This document shows, one piece after another, positions 52,699-63,627 of a stretch of DNA of 64,000 nt. The position numbers and the translations under genes were made by a program. The notes beneath the pieces are model-generated. The model had not been told where the DNA came from. It was given only the letters and a program-made list of their open reading frames with translations, and made no database searches. The stretch is taken from positions 248,001 to 312,000 of the forward strand of contig NZ_JADQDM010000002.1 of NCBI RefSeq assembly GCF_015694525.1, given 5' to 3'. Each line of letters opens with the position of its first letter. The stretch's first letter is position 1. Origin of the DNA: Hymenobacter ruricola (GTDB taxonomy: Bacteria; Bacteroidota; Bacteroidia; Cytophagales; Hymenobacteraceae).

Positions 52699-52977
52699 TG
52701 TATCGTAACCCACCGGCGTTGTATACAAAGTCGGGTCCTTTGTATACTAACACACCGTGGTTGGGCATAAAGTAGTACCCCGATGTATCGCAACACACCG
52801 CGGTTGTACATAAAGTCATACCACTATGTATCGCAACACAGTGCGGTTGTATACAAAGCCGCACCCAGATGTATCATAACCGCACGCGGTTGTATACAAA
52901 CTACCTGTCTGTGTATCGTAACTGCACGCGGTTGTATACAAACCGTTAATCTGCGTATCGTAACCGCGTCGTGTGGA
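52699..52977. repeat. Tandem repeat, six and a half units of 42-43 bp, with TTGTATACAA palindromes
   Basis: Units start at 52699, 52741, 52784, 52827, 52870, 52912 and 52954 (partial). Each begins TGTATCGTAAC or a variant and holds CGCGGTTGTATACAAA; about 30 bp are well conserved and about 12 bp vary. TTGTATACAA is a perfect 10-bp palindrome. The period equals four helical turns. It fills most of the 446-bp gap 52555-53000 between the LutA-like gene and dapA, in which no gene is seen. Confidence 0.9.
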
Positions 52978-53000
52978 GCCGTTGGTGCCCCTCCTGAAGC

Positions 53001-53885
53001 CTACAATTCTTTCCTGATGCGTTCTTTGAGCCCGCCGGTGGCTTCGAGCAGCGGCAGGCGCACGGCCGCGCCGCACACGCCCAGGGCTTCCAGCGCGGCT
53101 TTTACGCCCACGGGGTTGCTTTCCTCATACATCAGGGGGTTGAGCGGAAGGAGGCGAAAGAGGCCGTCGCGGGCGGCGGCGAAATCGCCGGCCAGGGCGG
53201 CGCGGGTCAGGTCGGCGAAGCGCTTGGGGAAGGCGTTGGCGAGGACGGAGATGACGCCTTCGCCCCCGCAGGCGATGAGGGCGGGCGTGAGCATGTCGTC
53301 GCCCGACAGCAGCAAAAAGTCCTGGGGCTTGCGCGCGGCGATGGCGAGGCACTGCTCCATCAGGCCGCTGGCCTCCTTGATGCCGATGATGTTGGGGTGG
53401 TGCGCGAGGCGCAGCGTGGTTTCGGCCGTGAGGTTGGAGGCGGTGCGGCCGGGCACGTTGTAGAGGATAAGCGGCACGGGGCTGGCATCGGCCAACCGCT
53501 GGTAGTGCGCCACCAGGCCGGCCTGGCTGGGCTTGTTGTAGGCAGGGCTGGCCGAGAGCACGGCGGCAATGCCGTGCAAGTCGGTGGTGCGCAGGGCTTC
53601 TTCGGCGGCAGCCGTGTCGTTGCTGCCGATGCCGTAGACCAGCGGCACGCGGCCACTCACGTGCTCCTTGGCAACGCGCAGCAACTCGGTTTTCTCAGCC
53701 GCCGCGGTGGTGGGCGACTCGCCGGTGGTGCCGTTCACCACCAGGTAGTTCACGCCGCCCTCAATGCAGAAATCGAGCAGGCGGCGCCAGCCGGCGTAGT
53801 CCACGGCCAGCTTGGGCGTGAAGGGGGTGACGAGGGCCACGCCCGTGCCGTGAAAGAGCGGAAGGCGGGAATTTGTGTTGGTCAT
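53001..53885 (-). CDS. dapA: 4-hydroxy-tetrahydrodipicolinate synthase
   Basis: 294 residues, TIM barrel. The first step of the lysine/diaminopimelate branch: pyruvate plus aspartate semialdehyde. Schiff-base lysine in IIGIKEASG (Lys170) and tyrosine in LILYNVPGRTASN (Tyr142) are present; NGTTGES is the loop near the active site. ATG 53885 gives a normal N-terminus; the frame to 53933 is rejected. The -7 box TACCTTTG lies 27 nt upstream. The tandem repeat at 52699-52977 lies directly behind its stop. Confidence 0.95.
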   Translation of the reverse strand: MTNTNSRLPLFHGTGVALVTPFTPKLAVDYAGWRRLLDFCIEGGVNYLVVNGTTGESPTTAAAEKTELLRVAKEHVSGRVPLVYGIGSNDTAAAEEALRTTDLHGIAAVLSASPAYNKPSQAGLVAHYQRLADASPVPLILYNVPGRTASNLTAETTLRLAHHPNIIGIKEASGLMEQCLAIAARKPQDFLLLSGDDMLTPALIACGGEGVISVLANAFPKRFADLTRAALAGDFAAARDGLFRLLPLNPLMYEESNPVGVKAALEALGVCGAAVRLPLLEATGGLKERIRKEL

Positions 53886-53911
53886 GCCGGGCATTGGGGA
53901 GTAGTTTTGTG

Positions 53912-53919
53912 CAAAGGTA
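53912..53919 (-). promoter_or_regulatory. Putative -7 promoter element of dapA
   Basis: The minus strand reads TACCTTTG followed by C, an exact TAnnTTTGC, 26 nt before the dapA ATG. Confidence 0.6.
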
Positions 53920-54019
53920 GGGGCGCGTCGCACGCGCCCGGCCCGCCAGTGCCGGCGGCCACGCCCGTTTTTATGTTACCGCCCAGGTTGGCGGACGCGT
54001 GCGACGCGGCCCAGTTGCC

Positions 54020-54943
54020 ATGAAATTTTCTTCCGCTTCCCTCCTGCTGGCCGCCCTCGCCGTGGCCGCTTGTGATTCCAAAACCGCCACCACCGGCGAA
54101 ACCTCCACCAGCTCCGCCACCGTCGAGGCCGCCAACACCGACCCGGCCGCCGCCGAAACCTCCGGCACCAAAGCCATTGCCGAGGACGAGGCCAACGCCA
54201 CCCCCGCGCCCGACCCCACCAGCATTCCGGCCGCCAGCGCCGGCAACGCGGCCGCCATTCTGGCCCGGCCGCAGGTGCCCATCCTCTGCTACCACCAGAT
54301 TCGGGACTGGACGGCCCGCGACTCCAAAGGCGCCAAGGACTACATCGTGCCCATCGCCGCCTTCAAGGCCCAGATTAAGATGCTGGCCGACTCGGGCTAC
54401 CACACCGTCTCGCCCGACCAGCTCTACGCCTACATGACCACCGGCGCCAAGCTGCCGAGCAAGCCCATCATGCTCACGTTTGACGACACGGATTTGGACC
54501 AGTTCACCATCGCGCGGCCCACGCTGGAGCAGTACGGCTACAAGGCCATGTACTTCGTGATGACCGTGAGCCTGGGCCGCCCCCACTACATGACCAAGGC
54601 CATGGTGAAGCAGCTGTCGGACGAGGGCAACGTCATCGGCTCGCACACCTGGGACCACCACAACGTGAAGAAGTACCAGGGCAAGGACTGGGAAACCCAA
54701 ATCGACAAGCCCACCAAAACGCTGGAGGAAATCACGGGCAAGAAAATCAACTACTTCGCCTACCCCTTCGGCCTCTGGAACCCGCAGGCGTTCCCCGAGC
54801 TGAAGAAGCGCGGCTTCGTGGCGGCCTTCTCGCTGGCCGAGAAACGCGACCAGAACGACCCGCTGTTCACCATCCGCCGCATCATTGCCAGCGGCTACTG
54901 GTCGCCCAAGACGCTGCGGAATAATATCGTGCAAAGCTTCTAA
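54020..54943 (+). CDS. Polysaccharide deacetylase lipoprotein
   Basis: 307 residues. Lipobox VAAC (about residues 19-22), then a Thr/Ala-rich linker (about 25-85), then a NodB domain: ILCYHQI, TFDDTDLDQF (catalytic Asp pair), GSHTWDHHNV (metal histidines) and INYFAYPFGLWN. This is the group that includes PgaB- and PdaC-like de-N-acetylases, acting on peptidoglycan or poly-N-acetylglucosamine. It is anchored to a membrane. ATG 54020 gives the lipoprotein signal. Confidence 0.9.
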   Translation: MKFSSASLLLAALAVAACDSKTATTGETSTSSATVEAANTDPAAAETSGTKAIAEDEANATPAPDPTSIPAASAGNAAAILARPQVPILCYHQIRDWTARDSKGAKDYIVPIAAFKAQIKMLADSGYHTVSPDQLYAYMTTGAKLPSKPIMLTFDDTDLDQFTIARPTLEQYGYKAMYFVMTVSLGRPHYMTKAMVKQLSDEGNVIGSHTWDHHNVKKYQGKDWETQIDKPTKTLEEITGKKINYFAYPFGLWNPQAFPELKKRGFVAAFSLAEKRDQNDPLFTIRRIIASGYWSPKTLRNNIVQSF

Positions 54944-54946
54944 GAA

Positions 54947-55017
54947 CAGGCATTGCCGCGCAAAAAAGCCCGGCGCTGGTTCATCCAGCGCCGGGCTTTT
55001 TTGCGCGGCAATGCCTG
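54947..55017. terminator. Bidirectional terminator in a 33-bp perfect inverted repeat
   Basis: Arms 54947-54979 and 54985-55017 (outer CAGGCATTGCCGCGC, then an A/T run, then GCCCGGCGCTGG) are exact complements around TTCAT, between convergent genes. The inner part is the terminator; the outer 15 bp are not needed for it. Confidence 0.92.
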
Positions 55018-55024
55018 GGTACGG

Positions 55025-55666
55025 CTACGGGGTTACGGTAAAATCAACGGGGCTCGATTGGGAAACATATTCCGCATCGGCCTGGCCGAATTCACCCTTC
55101 ACGTACTTGTAGAGGTACAACGGGCCGGTTTTGGCGCCGGCCGGCACCACCACTTGCAGGGAGGTTGAGCTGGCTGCTGTAGGCGCTACCGGCACAGAAG
55201 ACCAAAACAGAAGCCGGTTGCCCGCTATCGACGGGTTGAAATTCTTACCGGTGAGGGTGACGACGGTTCCGACGGGCCCGCTTGCCGGTTGAATGGCGGT
55301 TATCTGTGGGTAATCTTCCGAGAAAATCTGGGCCTGCCCGCCTTCACGCCCCTGTGATTTAACCATTACCTGCCCGTAAGGCTTGGTCTGGCTGTACACG
55401 CCGGCGGGCACGACAATGTCCAACCGCGTAGCTGACGATGCGGTAATAGCCGCCGCTACCCCGTTGATGAGCACCTGGTTGTTGCCGCCGGCGTCAAAAT
55501 TGTAGCCCTCCAACGCAACGGCCGCCCCAACGGGCGCCACCGCTGGCGTCACTTTGTTCACCATGGGAGGACAATTGCAGTCGGGGGCCTCTTTGGAGCA
55601 GCTCACTAGCAAGGCCAGCACGCCAAGACTGGTGAAAGCCCGGGGAATTCTTGTTGGTTTCAACAT
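55025..55666 (-). CDS. IPT/TIG-domain lipoprotein
   Basis: 213 residues. Lipobox LLVSC (about residues 19-23), then two IPT/TIG (Ig-like) domains: about 35-118 (VNKVTPAVAPVGAAVALEGYNF) and about 120-205 (ITAIQPASGPVGTVVTLTGKNF). Such proteins sit at the cell surface and often bind polysaccharide (SusE/SusF-like systems), but no Sus gene is nearby. The function is unknown. Confidence 0.9.
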   Translation of the reverse strand: MLKPTRIPRAFTSLGVLALLVSCSKEAPDCNCPPMVNKVTPAVAPVGAAVALEGYNFDAGGNNQVLINGVAAAITASSATRLDIVVPAGVYSQTKPYGQVMVKSQGREGGQAQIFSEDYPQITAIQPASGPVGTVVTLTGKNFNPSIAGNRLLFWSSVPVAPTAASSTSLQVVVPAGAKTGPLYLYKYVKGEFGQADAEYVSQSSPVDFTVTP

Positions 55667-55728
55667 GGCAGAAAGAGTTGTAATCAGCAGACCTGCTTAC
55701 CAAAAACCGTGCAGTTTTGCATCGAAAA

Positions 55729-57992
<2,264 letters not shown>

Positions 57993-58018
57993 ACGATTGC
58001 CTTCGAAGGCGGTGTGGT

Positions 58019-58627
58019 TTAGTTCACCACGCGCACGCCGTCGGCCATAAAGCTTACTTCCTGCTTGGGCTGGGTGATGGCAGCAATTTCCTTCTCGGGC
58101 TTGCCGGCGTCGCGCAGGTAGTGCTGCTGGTCGGCCACGCTGGTGGTGGTGCGGTGAGCCCAGCCGCTCACCACCACGTTGTGGCCGCTGAGGTCTTTGG
58201 GCACGAAAAACGCGTAATCCTTGAAGCGGACGCGCATTTGCTTGCCGTCGGCGGTGGGCAGCGTCATCCAGCAGCCTTTGGCTTGGCACACGGCCGAGGC
58301 CTTGCCCACCAGCTTCACCTGGGCCGAGTCGCGGGAGCCGAGGGCGGTGCTGAGGGCCGTCATCGGCAGGGCGCCGTCGGGGCTGATGGCCGCGCCGTAG
58401 GTCTGGCCGGGTGCTACCGGGGCCACGCTGGTGCTGCTGTGGCCCTCTTCGCCTTCCTCCTCAGCCGGCTCCTCGCCCGAGCCTTTGGGTACTTCGGCGT
58501 TGTGGCCATTTACTTCTTCCTGCCCCTGCTCCACGGGCAGCACCGGGTTGATGGGGGCCGAAGGCACGAAGCGAATAAAGAGCAGAATGGCAACGAGGAC
58601 GCCAACGAAGGAGAGGAAGAATTTCAT
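58019..58627 (-). CDS. Membrane-anchored DUF4920 protein
   Basis: 202 residues: one N-terminal membrane segment (MKFFLSFVGVLVAILLFI), an acidic linker rich in Glu and Gly (about 40-75), then a DUF4920 domain (about 85-200) with VCQAKGCWMTLP, MRVRFKDYAFFVP and DLSGHNVVVSGWA. A cysteine pair CQAKGC is a possible metal or redox site. The function of the family is unknown. ATG 58627 is used. It is 58 bp behind the next upstream gene on the same strand. Confidence 0.88.
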   Translation of the reverse strand: MKFFLSFVGVLVAILLFIRFVPSAPINPVLPVEQGQEEVNGHNAEVPKGSGEEPAEEEGEEGHSSTSVAPVAPGQTYGAAISPDGALPMTALSTALGSRDSAQVKLVGKASAVCQAKGCWMTLPTADGKQMRVRFKDYAFFVPKDLSGHNVVVSGWAHRTTTSVADQQHYLRDAGKPEKEIAAITQPKQEVSFMADGVRVVN

Positions 58628-58685
58628 GAGAAACGGCTGAACAGAAAACGTGAATTTACCAGATAAAAAAGCGGCACCCAGCCAA

Positions 58686-59306
58686 TTACTGGCTGATGAT
58701 GACGGCTTTGCCAAGCTTGCGGGCGAAGGCAATGCGGTGCTCAGCCCCGCCGGCGCCCACGAAGTCGAAGCCCACGGTAGCGGGGTCTTCGCGCAGGGCG
58801 GCCCAGGTTTTGGTGTCCATTTCGGCGGGCTGCTCGGCCCCGGCCGCCACGGCCGGCTGAATGAAATGGCCGTCGGCGAAGAAGCTGTTCATGCCTTGCA
58901 GAATGGCAATTTCCTGGTCGCGCACGCTGGCGGCCTGCGGGTCGCTCAGCGCTTTCTCGGTGAGCAGGGCCCGCGCCGGCAGCACCTCGTGGCGCAGGGT
59001 GTCGCCCTTGCTGTTCGTCACGATGAGGTGAGCCTGGGCGGTGAGCACGCGCGGCCCGCGCAGCTCCAGAATGAAATTATCCGGGGCGCTGGGGTCCGAA
59101 AACGCGTGCGTGGTGCTCACGGTATTGAGCACGGTTTTGTTGGTCATGCGCACCCGCGAGCCGGCGGGCGGCGGGGTGTAGGTGCTGCGCGGGTCGACTT
59201 TGGAGCTGCTCACTTCCCGCTCGGTGCTGACGCACGACGAAAGCTGGAGCGCGCAACCGGCCGCCACGGCGAGTAAAGTAACTGATTTAGACAAGTAAGT
59301 TTTCAT
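58686..59306 (-). CDS. Lipoprotein of unknown function
   Basis: 206 residues: lipobox LSSC (about residues 22-25), then a beta-rich segment (RVRMTNKTVLNTVSTTHAFS; FILELRGPRVLTAQAHLIVTN) and a helix region. No domain is recognised. The start is ATG 59306 with TACCTTCG at 59339-59346 upstream. It may share a transcript with the DUF4920 gene. Confidence 0.7.
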   Translation of the reverse strand: MKTYLSKSVTLLAVAAGCALQLSSCVSTEREVSSSKVDPRSTYTPPPAGSRVRMTNKTVLNTVSTTHAFSDPSAPDNFILELRGPRVLTAQAHLIVTNSKGDTLRHEVLPARALLTEKALSDPQAASVRDQEIAILQGMNSFFADGHFIQPAVAAGAEQPAEMDTKTWAALREDPATVGFDFVGAGGAEHRIAFARKLGKAVIISQ

Positions 59307-59450
59307 GTAGATATACCGGCACAAGGCCGCCGGAGGCACGAAGGTAAGGCAGGAAAACGAGGCCGGAGCCATGCGGCACCGCCGGGCAGGGCCGCCCGGC
59401 CCCATTTTTACGACAAACCGAAACCTTAGGATTTACCGGCCTTCCCCGGA

Positions 59451-60212
59451 CTAGAACAGCCCGATTTCCAGGCCCAGCACCCAGCGCGGCAGTTCGGGCC
59501 AGGCATAGCCCGCGGCAAAGGCCGGCGACCAGCGCCGCCGCGCCGTGAAAGCGTAGCGGTCGAGGCCCAGGCGGGCGCCCGCCGTGCCCATCCAGCGGCG
59601 CAGGTACGGCAGGCCACGCTCCGTCACTTCCACCGAGCCGATGCCAGGGCCGGGTTCTTCTTCGGTGCTGTGGCTGGTGGCCGCCACCCAGCCGCCGCCG
59701 GCCAGCACGTCGAGGTAGCGGCCCACGGAATTGCCGCGGCGGCCGGCATTCAGCCGCAGGCTGATTTCGGAGTAGAGCTGGTGCCAGGCCAGGCTTTCCT
59801 GGCGGTGCAGCTGGGGCGTGGGCACGGTTTTCTGGTCGTTTTGGGCCAGCTCCAGGTGCTGGTAGGCATAGCCCAGGTCCAGATTCAGGGCCAGGCTTTG
59901 GGTGAAGCGCCTTTTGAGCCGGCCGCCCACCCGCAACTCGCCCGAGCGCAGGCCGTAGCGCACGGGAGCCCCCGCGCCCGCCCCTCCCGCCAGCAGGCCA
60001 TAGCCCAGGTAGGCGTGCCCGAAATAGCGCCGGTTGGGCCCAAACGTGGTTTTGATGGTATCGTCGGCCACGTTGGCCTGCACCAGCACCTGCTGGGCCC
60101 GGGCCGGAAGCCCAGCCGCCAGCAGCAATACACCCAGCACCAAACCGCCGTGGAGGAATTTACGGCCGGTTTTCATGGCGAATTGGGTCAGTTTCATTCG
60201 GGCCTGGCTCAT
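59451..60212 (-). CDS. Outer-membrane beta-barrel-like protein coupled to the S8 protease
   Basis: 253 residues: a signal peptide (cleavage near ARAQ, about residue 40) and then alternating amphipathic strands (AYLGYGLLAGG, ELRVGGRLKRRFTQSLALNLDLGYAYQ, SEISLRLNAGR, WVLGLEIGLF) ending with a C-terminal phenylalanine, as in outer-membrane barrels. ATG at 60212 overlaps the stop of the S8 gene (ATGA), so translation is coupled. It may be a partner or anchor of the protease; this is inference. Confidence 0.78.
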   Translation of the reverse strand: MSQARMKLTQFAMKTGRKFLHGGLVLGVLLLAAGLPARAQQVLVQANVADDTIKTTFGPNRRYFGHAYLGYGLLAGGAGAGAPVRYGLRSGELRVGGRLKRRFTQSLALNLDLGYAYQHLELAQNDQKTVPTPQLHRQESLAWHQLYSEISLRLNAGRRGNSVGRYLDVLAGGGWVAATSHSTEEEPGPGIGSVEVTERGLPYLRRWMGTAGARLGLDRYAFTARRRWSPAFAAGYAWPELPRWVLGLEIGLF

Positions 60213-62041
60213 TCGGAGTAGCTGGCGGTATAGCCTTTGAAGTGCACCCGCAGCACATCGCCGCCCCGCAGCAGCCGGCGCGGCACCTGCACCACCAGGC
60301 GCTGCGTCACGGCGCGGGTTTCGTAGCGGTGCAGCACGCCGCGGTGGTCGGCAAGGTTCCAGTAGAGGTAGGCGGGGTAGTTGGGCTCGGGCAGGGGCGC
60401 CAGCGGCGCGGTGCCCGGCGGCAGGGGCTGCTCGCGGCCCACGCGGGGCGTGTTGGGTTCGGCGGGCGCTTTGCCCTCGTCGGCCAGCTCGGTGGGCAGC
60501 ACCGTGCCGCTTTGCTCGGCCATGAGCGGCAGCACCTCGGCCGGGCGCACGGCGGCCTCGGGCCGAATCACCACGGCCACTAGGCTGTCGTGCGGCACAA
60601 AATCGAACGTCGGGCCCACCGCAGCCGCTCCCGGGGCTGCCTTGAAGCGGGCGTAGCGCGGCCGCCCGTAGCCGTGGGCGTAATCAAAATACGGGTACAG
60701 CTCGGCCGATTTTTGCAGGGCCTGAAACAGCTGCATGGCGGTGAGCTGCCGCTGCTGCTGCCACATGCAGGCCGCGAACCCGGCCAGCAGCGGCGACGAA
60801 AACGACGTGCCTTCCAGCCGCTCGTAGTCGTCGGAAGTGGTGGTGAGCACGATGCCGAAAGCGGCCACGTTGGGCTTGGGCCGGCGGTCGGCAGTGGGGC
60901 CATAGGAACTGAAATCGACGTGCAGACCGGTTTCCGGGTCGAGGCCGCCCACGGCCAGCACCGAGTCGGCATCGGCCGGCGTGCCGATGCGCACCCAGTC
61001 GTTGTCGCCGTCGTTGCCGGCGGCGCTCACCACCAGCAGGCCCTTGCGGGCCGCCAGGTTGGCCGCCCGCGCAATGAGGCTGCGGCGCCCGTCCATCTGC
61101 TCCGGAAAATAGCGCTGCTCGGTGTAGGCCAGGGACGAGTTGATGAGGTCGGCCCCGAGGCGGTCGGCCCATTCCACCGCGGCCAGCCAGGCTTCCTCCT
61201 CAGCGTAGCGCTCGCGGTGCAGCTGCTCGGTGCGGGCCAGCAGGAACTCGGCGGCGGGCGCCAGTCCCAGGGCCGGGCCCAGCAAGCCGTTCAGGCCCGG
61301 CAGCCGCCCGGCCAGGCAGCCCATCACCTCGGTGCCGTGGCTGCCGCCGATGAACACGTTGTCGCCGTGGCGCAGGAAGTCGTGGGTGGCGATGATGCGC
61401 TTGTCGGCTATCAATTCCCGAAAAGCAGGATGCGTGGGCAGCCCGCGAAAGCCCACGTCGAACACGGCAATGCGCAGGCCGCGACCGTCGAGGCCGGCGG
61501 CGCGCAAGGCCGGGCCATCAAGGTGAGCCGTTTGGCGGCGGGCCAGCAAGTAGTCGTTGGCCGACAACCCTTTGCGCGGGGGAGAGCCCGCTTCCGCAGC
61601 AGCGTCGTCGGCCGCGGCCGAAAACCGCGCCGCCTGCGCTTCCCGGAACGGCCACGGCGTGACGGCGCGCACGCCGGGCAGTTCCTGCAAGGCCCGCGCC
61701 TGCCGGGCCGTGGCGCGGCAAGCCACGGCGTTGAACCACCGGCTTACCAGCGTCACGGTGTCGACGCGGGCGGCCACGGCGGCCACGTAATCGGGCCGCA
61801 CCGGCAGGTCGGTGGCGTCGTAGGCGGGCAGGTGCTGGCGGGCGCGGCGGGCACGAGCGGCAGCGGAGAAGTACTGGTCGGGGTCGAAATTCACGCCGTT
61901 TTTGTCGCGCAGCGTCACCCAATAGCGGGCCGTGAGTTCGGCGCCTATCCCCTGCCCAAAGGCCGAATTAGCAAATGCCGGCCCCAGGCCCAGGGCCACC
62001 CACAGGCAGAGCCGCAGCTTATTGAAAGGGCTTTTGTTCAC
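60209..62041 (-). CDS. Exported S8 (subtilisin family) serine protease
   Basis: About 610 residues from a GTG start at 62041 (62053 is also possible); longer frames run into the M28 gene and are rejected. Signal peptide (about residues 1-30), N-terminal prodomain-like part (to about 170), then the S8 domain with Asp in IAVFDVGFRG, His in GGSHGTEVMGCLAG and Ser in GTSFSSPLLAGFAA; NINSSLAY-type and AAGNDGDND segments fit. The C-terminal 140 residues (about 470-610) are beta-rich and Pro-rich with no T9SS sorting domain visible. Confidence 0.9.
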   Translation of the reverse strand: MNKSPFNKLRLCLWVALGLGPAFANSAFGQGIGAELTARYWVTLRDKNGVNFDPDQYFSAAARARRARQHLPAYDATDLPVRPDYVAAVAARVDTVTLVSRWFNAVACRATARQARALQELPGVRAVTPWPFREAQAARFSAAADDAAAEAGSPPRKGLSANDYLLARRQTAHLDGPALRAAGLDGRGLRIAVFDVGFRGLPTHPAFRELIADKRIIATHDFLRHGDNVFIGGSHGTEVMGCLAGRLPGLNGLLGPALGLAPAAEFLLARTEQLHRERYAEEEAWLAAVEWADRLGADLINSSLAYTEQRYFPEQMDGRRSLIARAANLAARKGLLVVSAAGNDGDNDWVRIGTPADADSVLAVGGLDPETGLHVDFSSYGPTADRRPKPNVAAFGIVLTTTSDDYERLEGTSFSSPLLAGFAACMWQQQRQLTAMQLFQALQKSAELYPYFDYAHGYGRPRYARFKAAPGAAAVGPTFDFVPHDSLVAVVIRPEAAVRPAEVLPLMAEQSGTVLPTELADEGKAPAEPNTPRVGREQPLPPGTAPLAPLPEPNYPAYLYWNLADHRGVLHRYETRAVTQRLVVQVPRRLLRGGDVLRVHFKGYTASYSE

Positions 62042-62088
62042 AACTGAATTCACGTTTTCGAGGCACCCCGGGGCCGGGCGCCGGGGGC

Positions 62089-63519
62089 TTACAGCCCGTA
62101 TTTGCTCAACAGATAAATCAGCGAGGCCATGCTGGCGCCCCCCAGCTCCAGCTCGCGCCGGTTCACTTTGTCGAAGGTGTCGGCGGCGGTGTGGTGAATG
62201 TCGAAGTAGCGCTGTGAGTCGCACTTGTAGCCGATGAGGGCTTTGGGGTGGACAGTGGCTTGCAGGGGCTCGATGTCGGTACCGCTGTGGCCGGCCTGAA
62301 TGTCGTCGACGCCGTAGGGCTGGAGCAGCGGGGCCCATTTCGCCACTTTGGCGAGGGTGGCGGCGTCGGCTTCGAGGTTGAAGCCGCGAGGTGTGAAGCC
62401 GCCGCCGTCCGACTCGATGGCCGCAACGTGGGTTTCCTTGTTTTGGGCGGCTAGGCGGGCGTATTCGGTGCCGCCGCGGGCGCCGTTTTCTTCGTTCATA
62501 AACAGCACCGCGCGGATGGTGCGCTCGGGCTTGAAGCCGGCCGCGCGCAGCAGGCGCAGGGCCTCAATGCTTTGCACGCAGCCCGTACCGTCGTCGTGCG
62601 CGCCCTGGGCCAGGTCCCAGGAATCGAGGTGGCCGCCCACGGTGATGATTTCCTGCGGGAATTTGCTGCCCCGGATTTCGCCCACCACGTTGTAGCTCTT
62701 CTCGTCGGGCAGGGTGGTGCATTCCATCTCCAGCTCAAACTGCAGCTCCGGGCTGGCCTTGAGCAGCTGGCTGAGCTGGTCGGCGGCCATGGTGCTGAGG
62801 GCCGCGCCGGGAATGGTGGCCGGCCGCATGGTGCCGGTGTGCGGGTTGTCGTCGCGGGCGCTGGTCATGGAGCGCACCAGGGCGCCCACGGCCCCGCGTT
62901 TGGCCGCTTCGGCCGCGCCCAGGGCGCGCTGGTCCACGGCCCCGCCGTAGGCGGCGCCCGGCTCAATCAGGGCGTCGTTGAAGGGACGGTTGTAGAACAC
63001 GAATTTGCCTTTCACGGCCTCGTCGGGCAGGTTTTTCAGCTCCTCGAAGCTGTGCACTTCCACCACGCCGGCCTTCAGCTTGCCGCCGGTGCCCACCGAG
63101 CCGCCCAGCGCGCACACCGCCACCCTGATTTCCTTGCCCTTGTTGCCCACGATTTCGCCCTTCTCCTTGCCGCCGCGCACCCAGTGCGGCACCATCACCT
63201 CCTGCAGGTACACGCGGTCGAAGCCGGCTTTTTCCATGGTGGCCTTGCCCCAGTCCACGGCCTGCTGGGCCTGGGGCGAGCCGGAAAGGCGCGGCCCGAT
63301 GGTGTTGGTGAGGTAGCGCAGGTTTTCGTAGCTCTCGCCGCGCAGCAGGGCCTCGTCGAAGAGCTTGCGCAAAGCCAGCGAGTCGGTTTTGTCGGCTTTG
63401 GCCGGGGCGGCGGCCGGCGCGGGTTTGGCCTTGCGGCGAACCTGGGCCTGAGCGGCGGGCGCGCTCAACGCCAACACCACCACGGCGCTGGCCAACAATC
63501 GGGGAACGGAATTCAGCAT
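62089..63519 (-). CDS. Exported M28 family metallopeptidase with PA domain
   Basis: 476 residues. Signal peptide (to about AQA, residue 24), a Lys/Ala/Pro stretch, then the M28 peptidase with an inserted PA domain (about 130-250). Zinc and catalytic residues: GGHLDSWD (His, Asp), HDDGTG (Asp), NEENGARGG (Glu), ESDGGG (Asp) and HHTAAD (His). It is an aminopeptidase or carboxypeptidase of the periplasm or medium. It lies 47 bp before the S8 gene on the same strand, so the two may be co-transcribed. TACTTTCG at 63563-63570 is a possible -7 box. Confidence 0.93.
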   Translation of the reverse strand: MLNSVPRLLASAVVVLALSAPAAQAQVRRKAKPAPAAAPAKADKTDSLALRKLFDEALLRGESYENLRYLTNTIGPRLSGSPQAQQAVDWGKATMEKAGFDRVYLQEVMVPHWVRGGKEKGEIVGNKGKEIRVAVCALGGSVGTGGKLKAGVVEVHSFEELKNLPDEAVKGKFVFYNRPFNDALIEPGAAYGGAVDQRALGAAEAAKRGAVGALVRSMTSARDDNPHTGTMRPATIPGAALSTMAADQLSQLLKASPELQFELEMECTTLPDEKSYNVVGEIRGSKFPQEIITVGGHLDSWDLAQGAHDDGTGCVQSIEALRLLRAAGFKPERTIRAVLFMNEENGARGGTEYARLAAQNKETHVAAIESDGGGFTPRGFNLEADAATLAKVAKWAPLLQPYGVDDIQAGHSGTDIEPLQATVHPKALIGYKCDSQRYFDIHHTAADTFDKVNRRELELGGASMASLIYLLSKYGL

Positions 63520-63627
63520 AAGATAACAACCGAAAGCGCCCGCCAGTGGGGCCGGGCCGGGGCGAAAGTACGGCAGCGGCCCCGCGCGGGGTGCGTCGGC
63601 GGCCGTTTTGCCCGGTCGGCGCCTGGG

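Noticed and set aside
52699..52977. CRISPR array
   Set aside because: The unit is 42-43 bp with about 30 constant and only about 12 variable bases; that is too short for spacers, the constant part varies too, and no cas gene is near.
52511..53076. Repeat-encoded proteins on the minus strand across the tandem repeat
   Set aside because: The frames exist only because a 42-43 bp unit alternates without stops; period changes break the frame and the peptide changes between units.
62054..62338. N-terminal extension of the S8 protease into the M28 gene
   Set aside because: The extra residues are Arg/Pro-rich, precede the signal peptide, and overlap the well-identified M28 frame.
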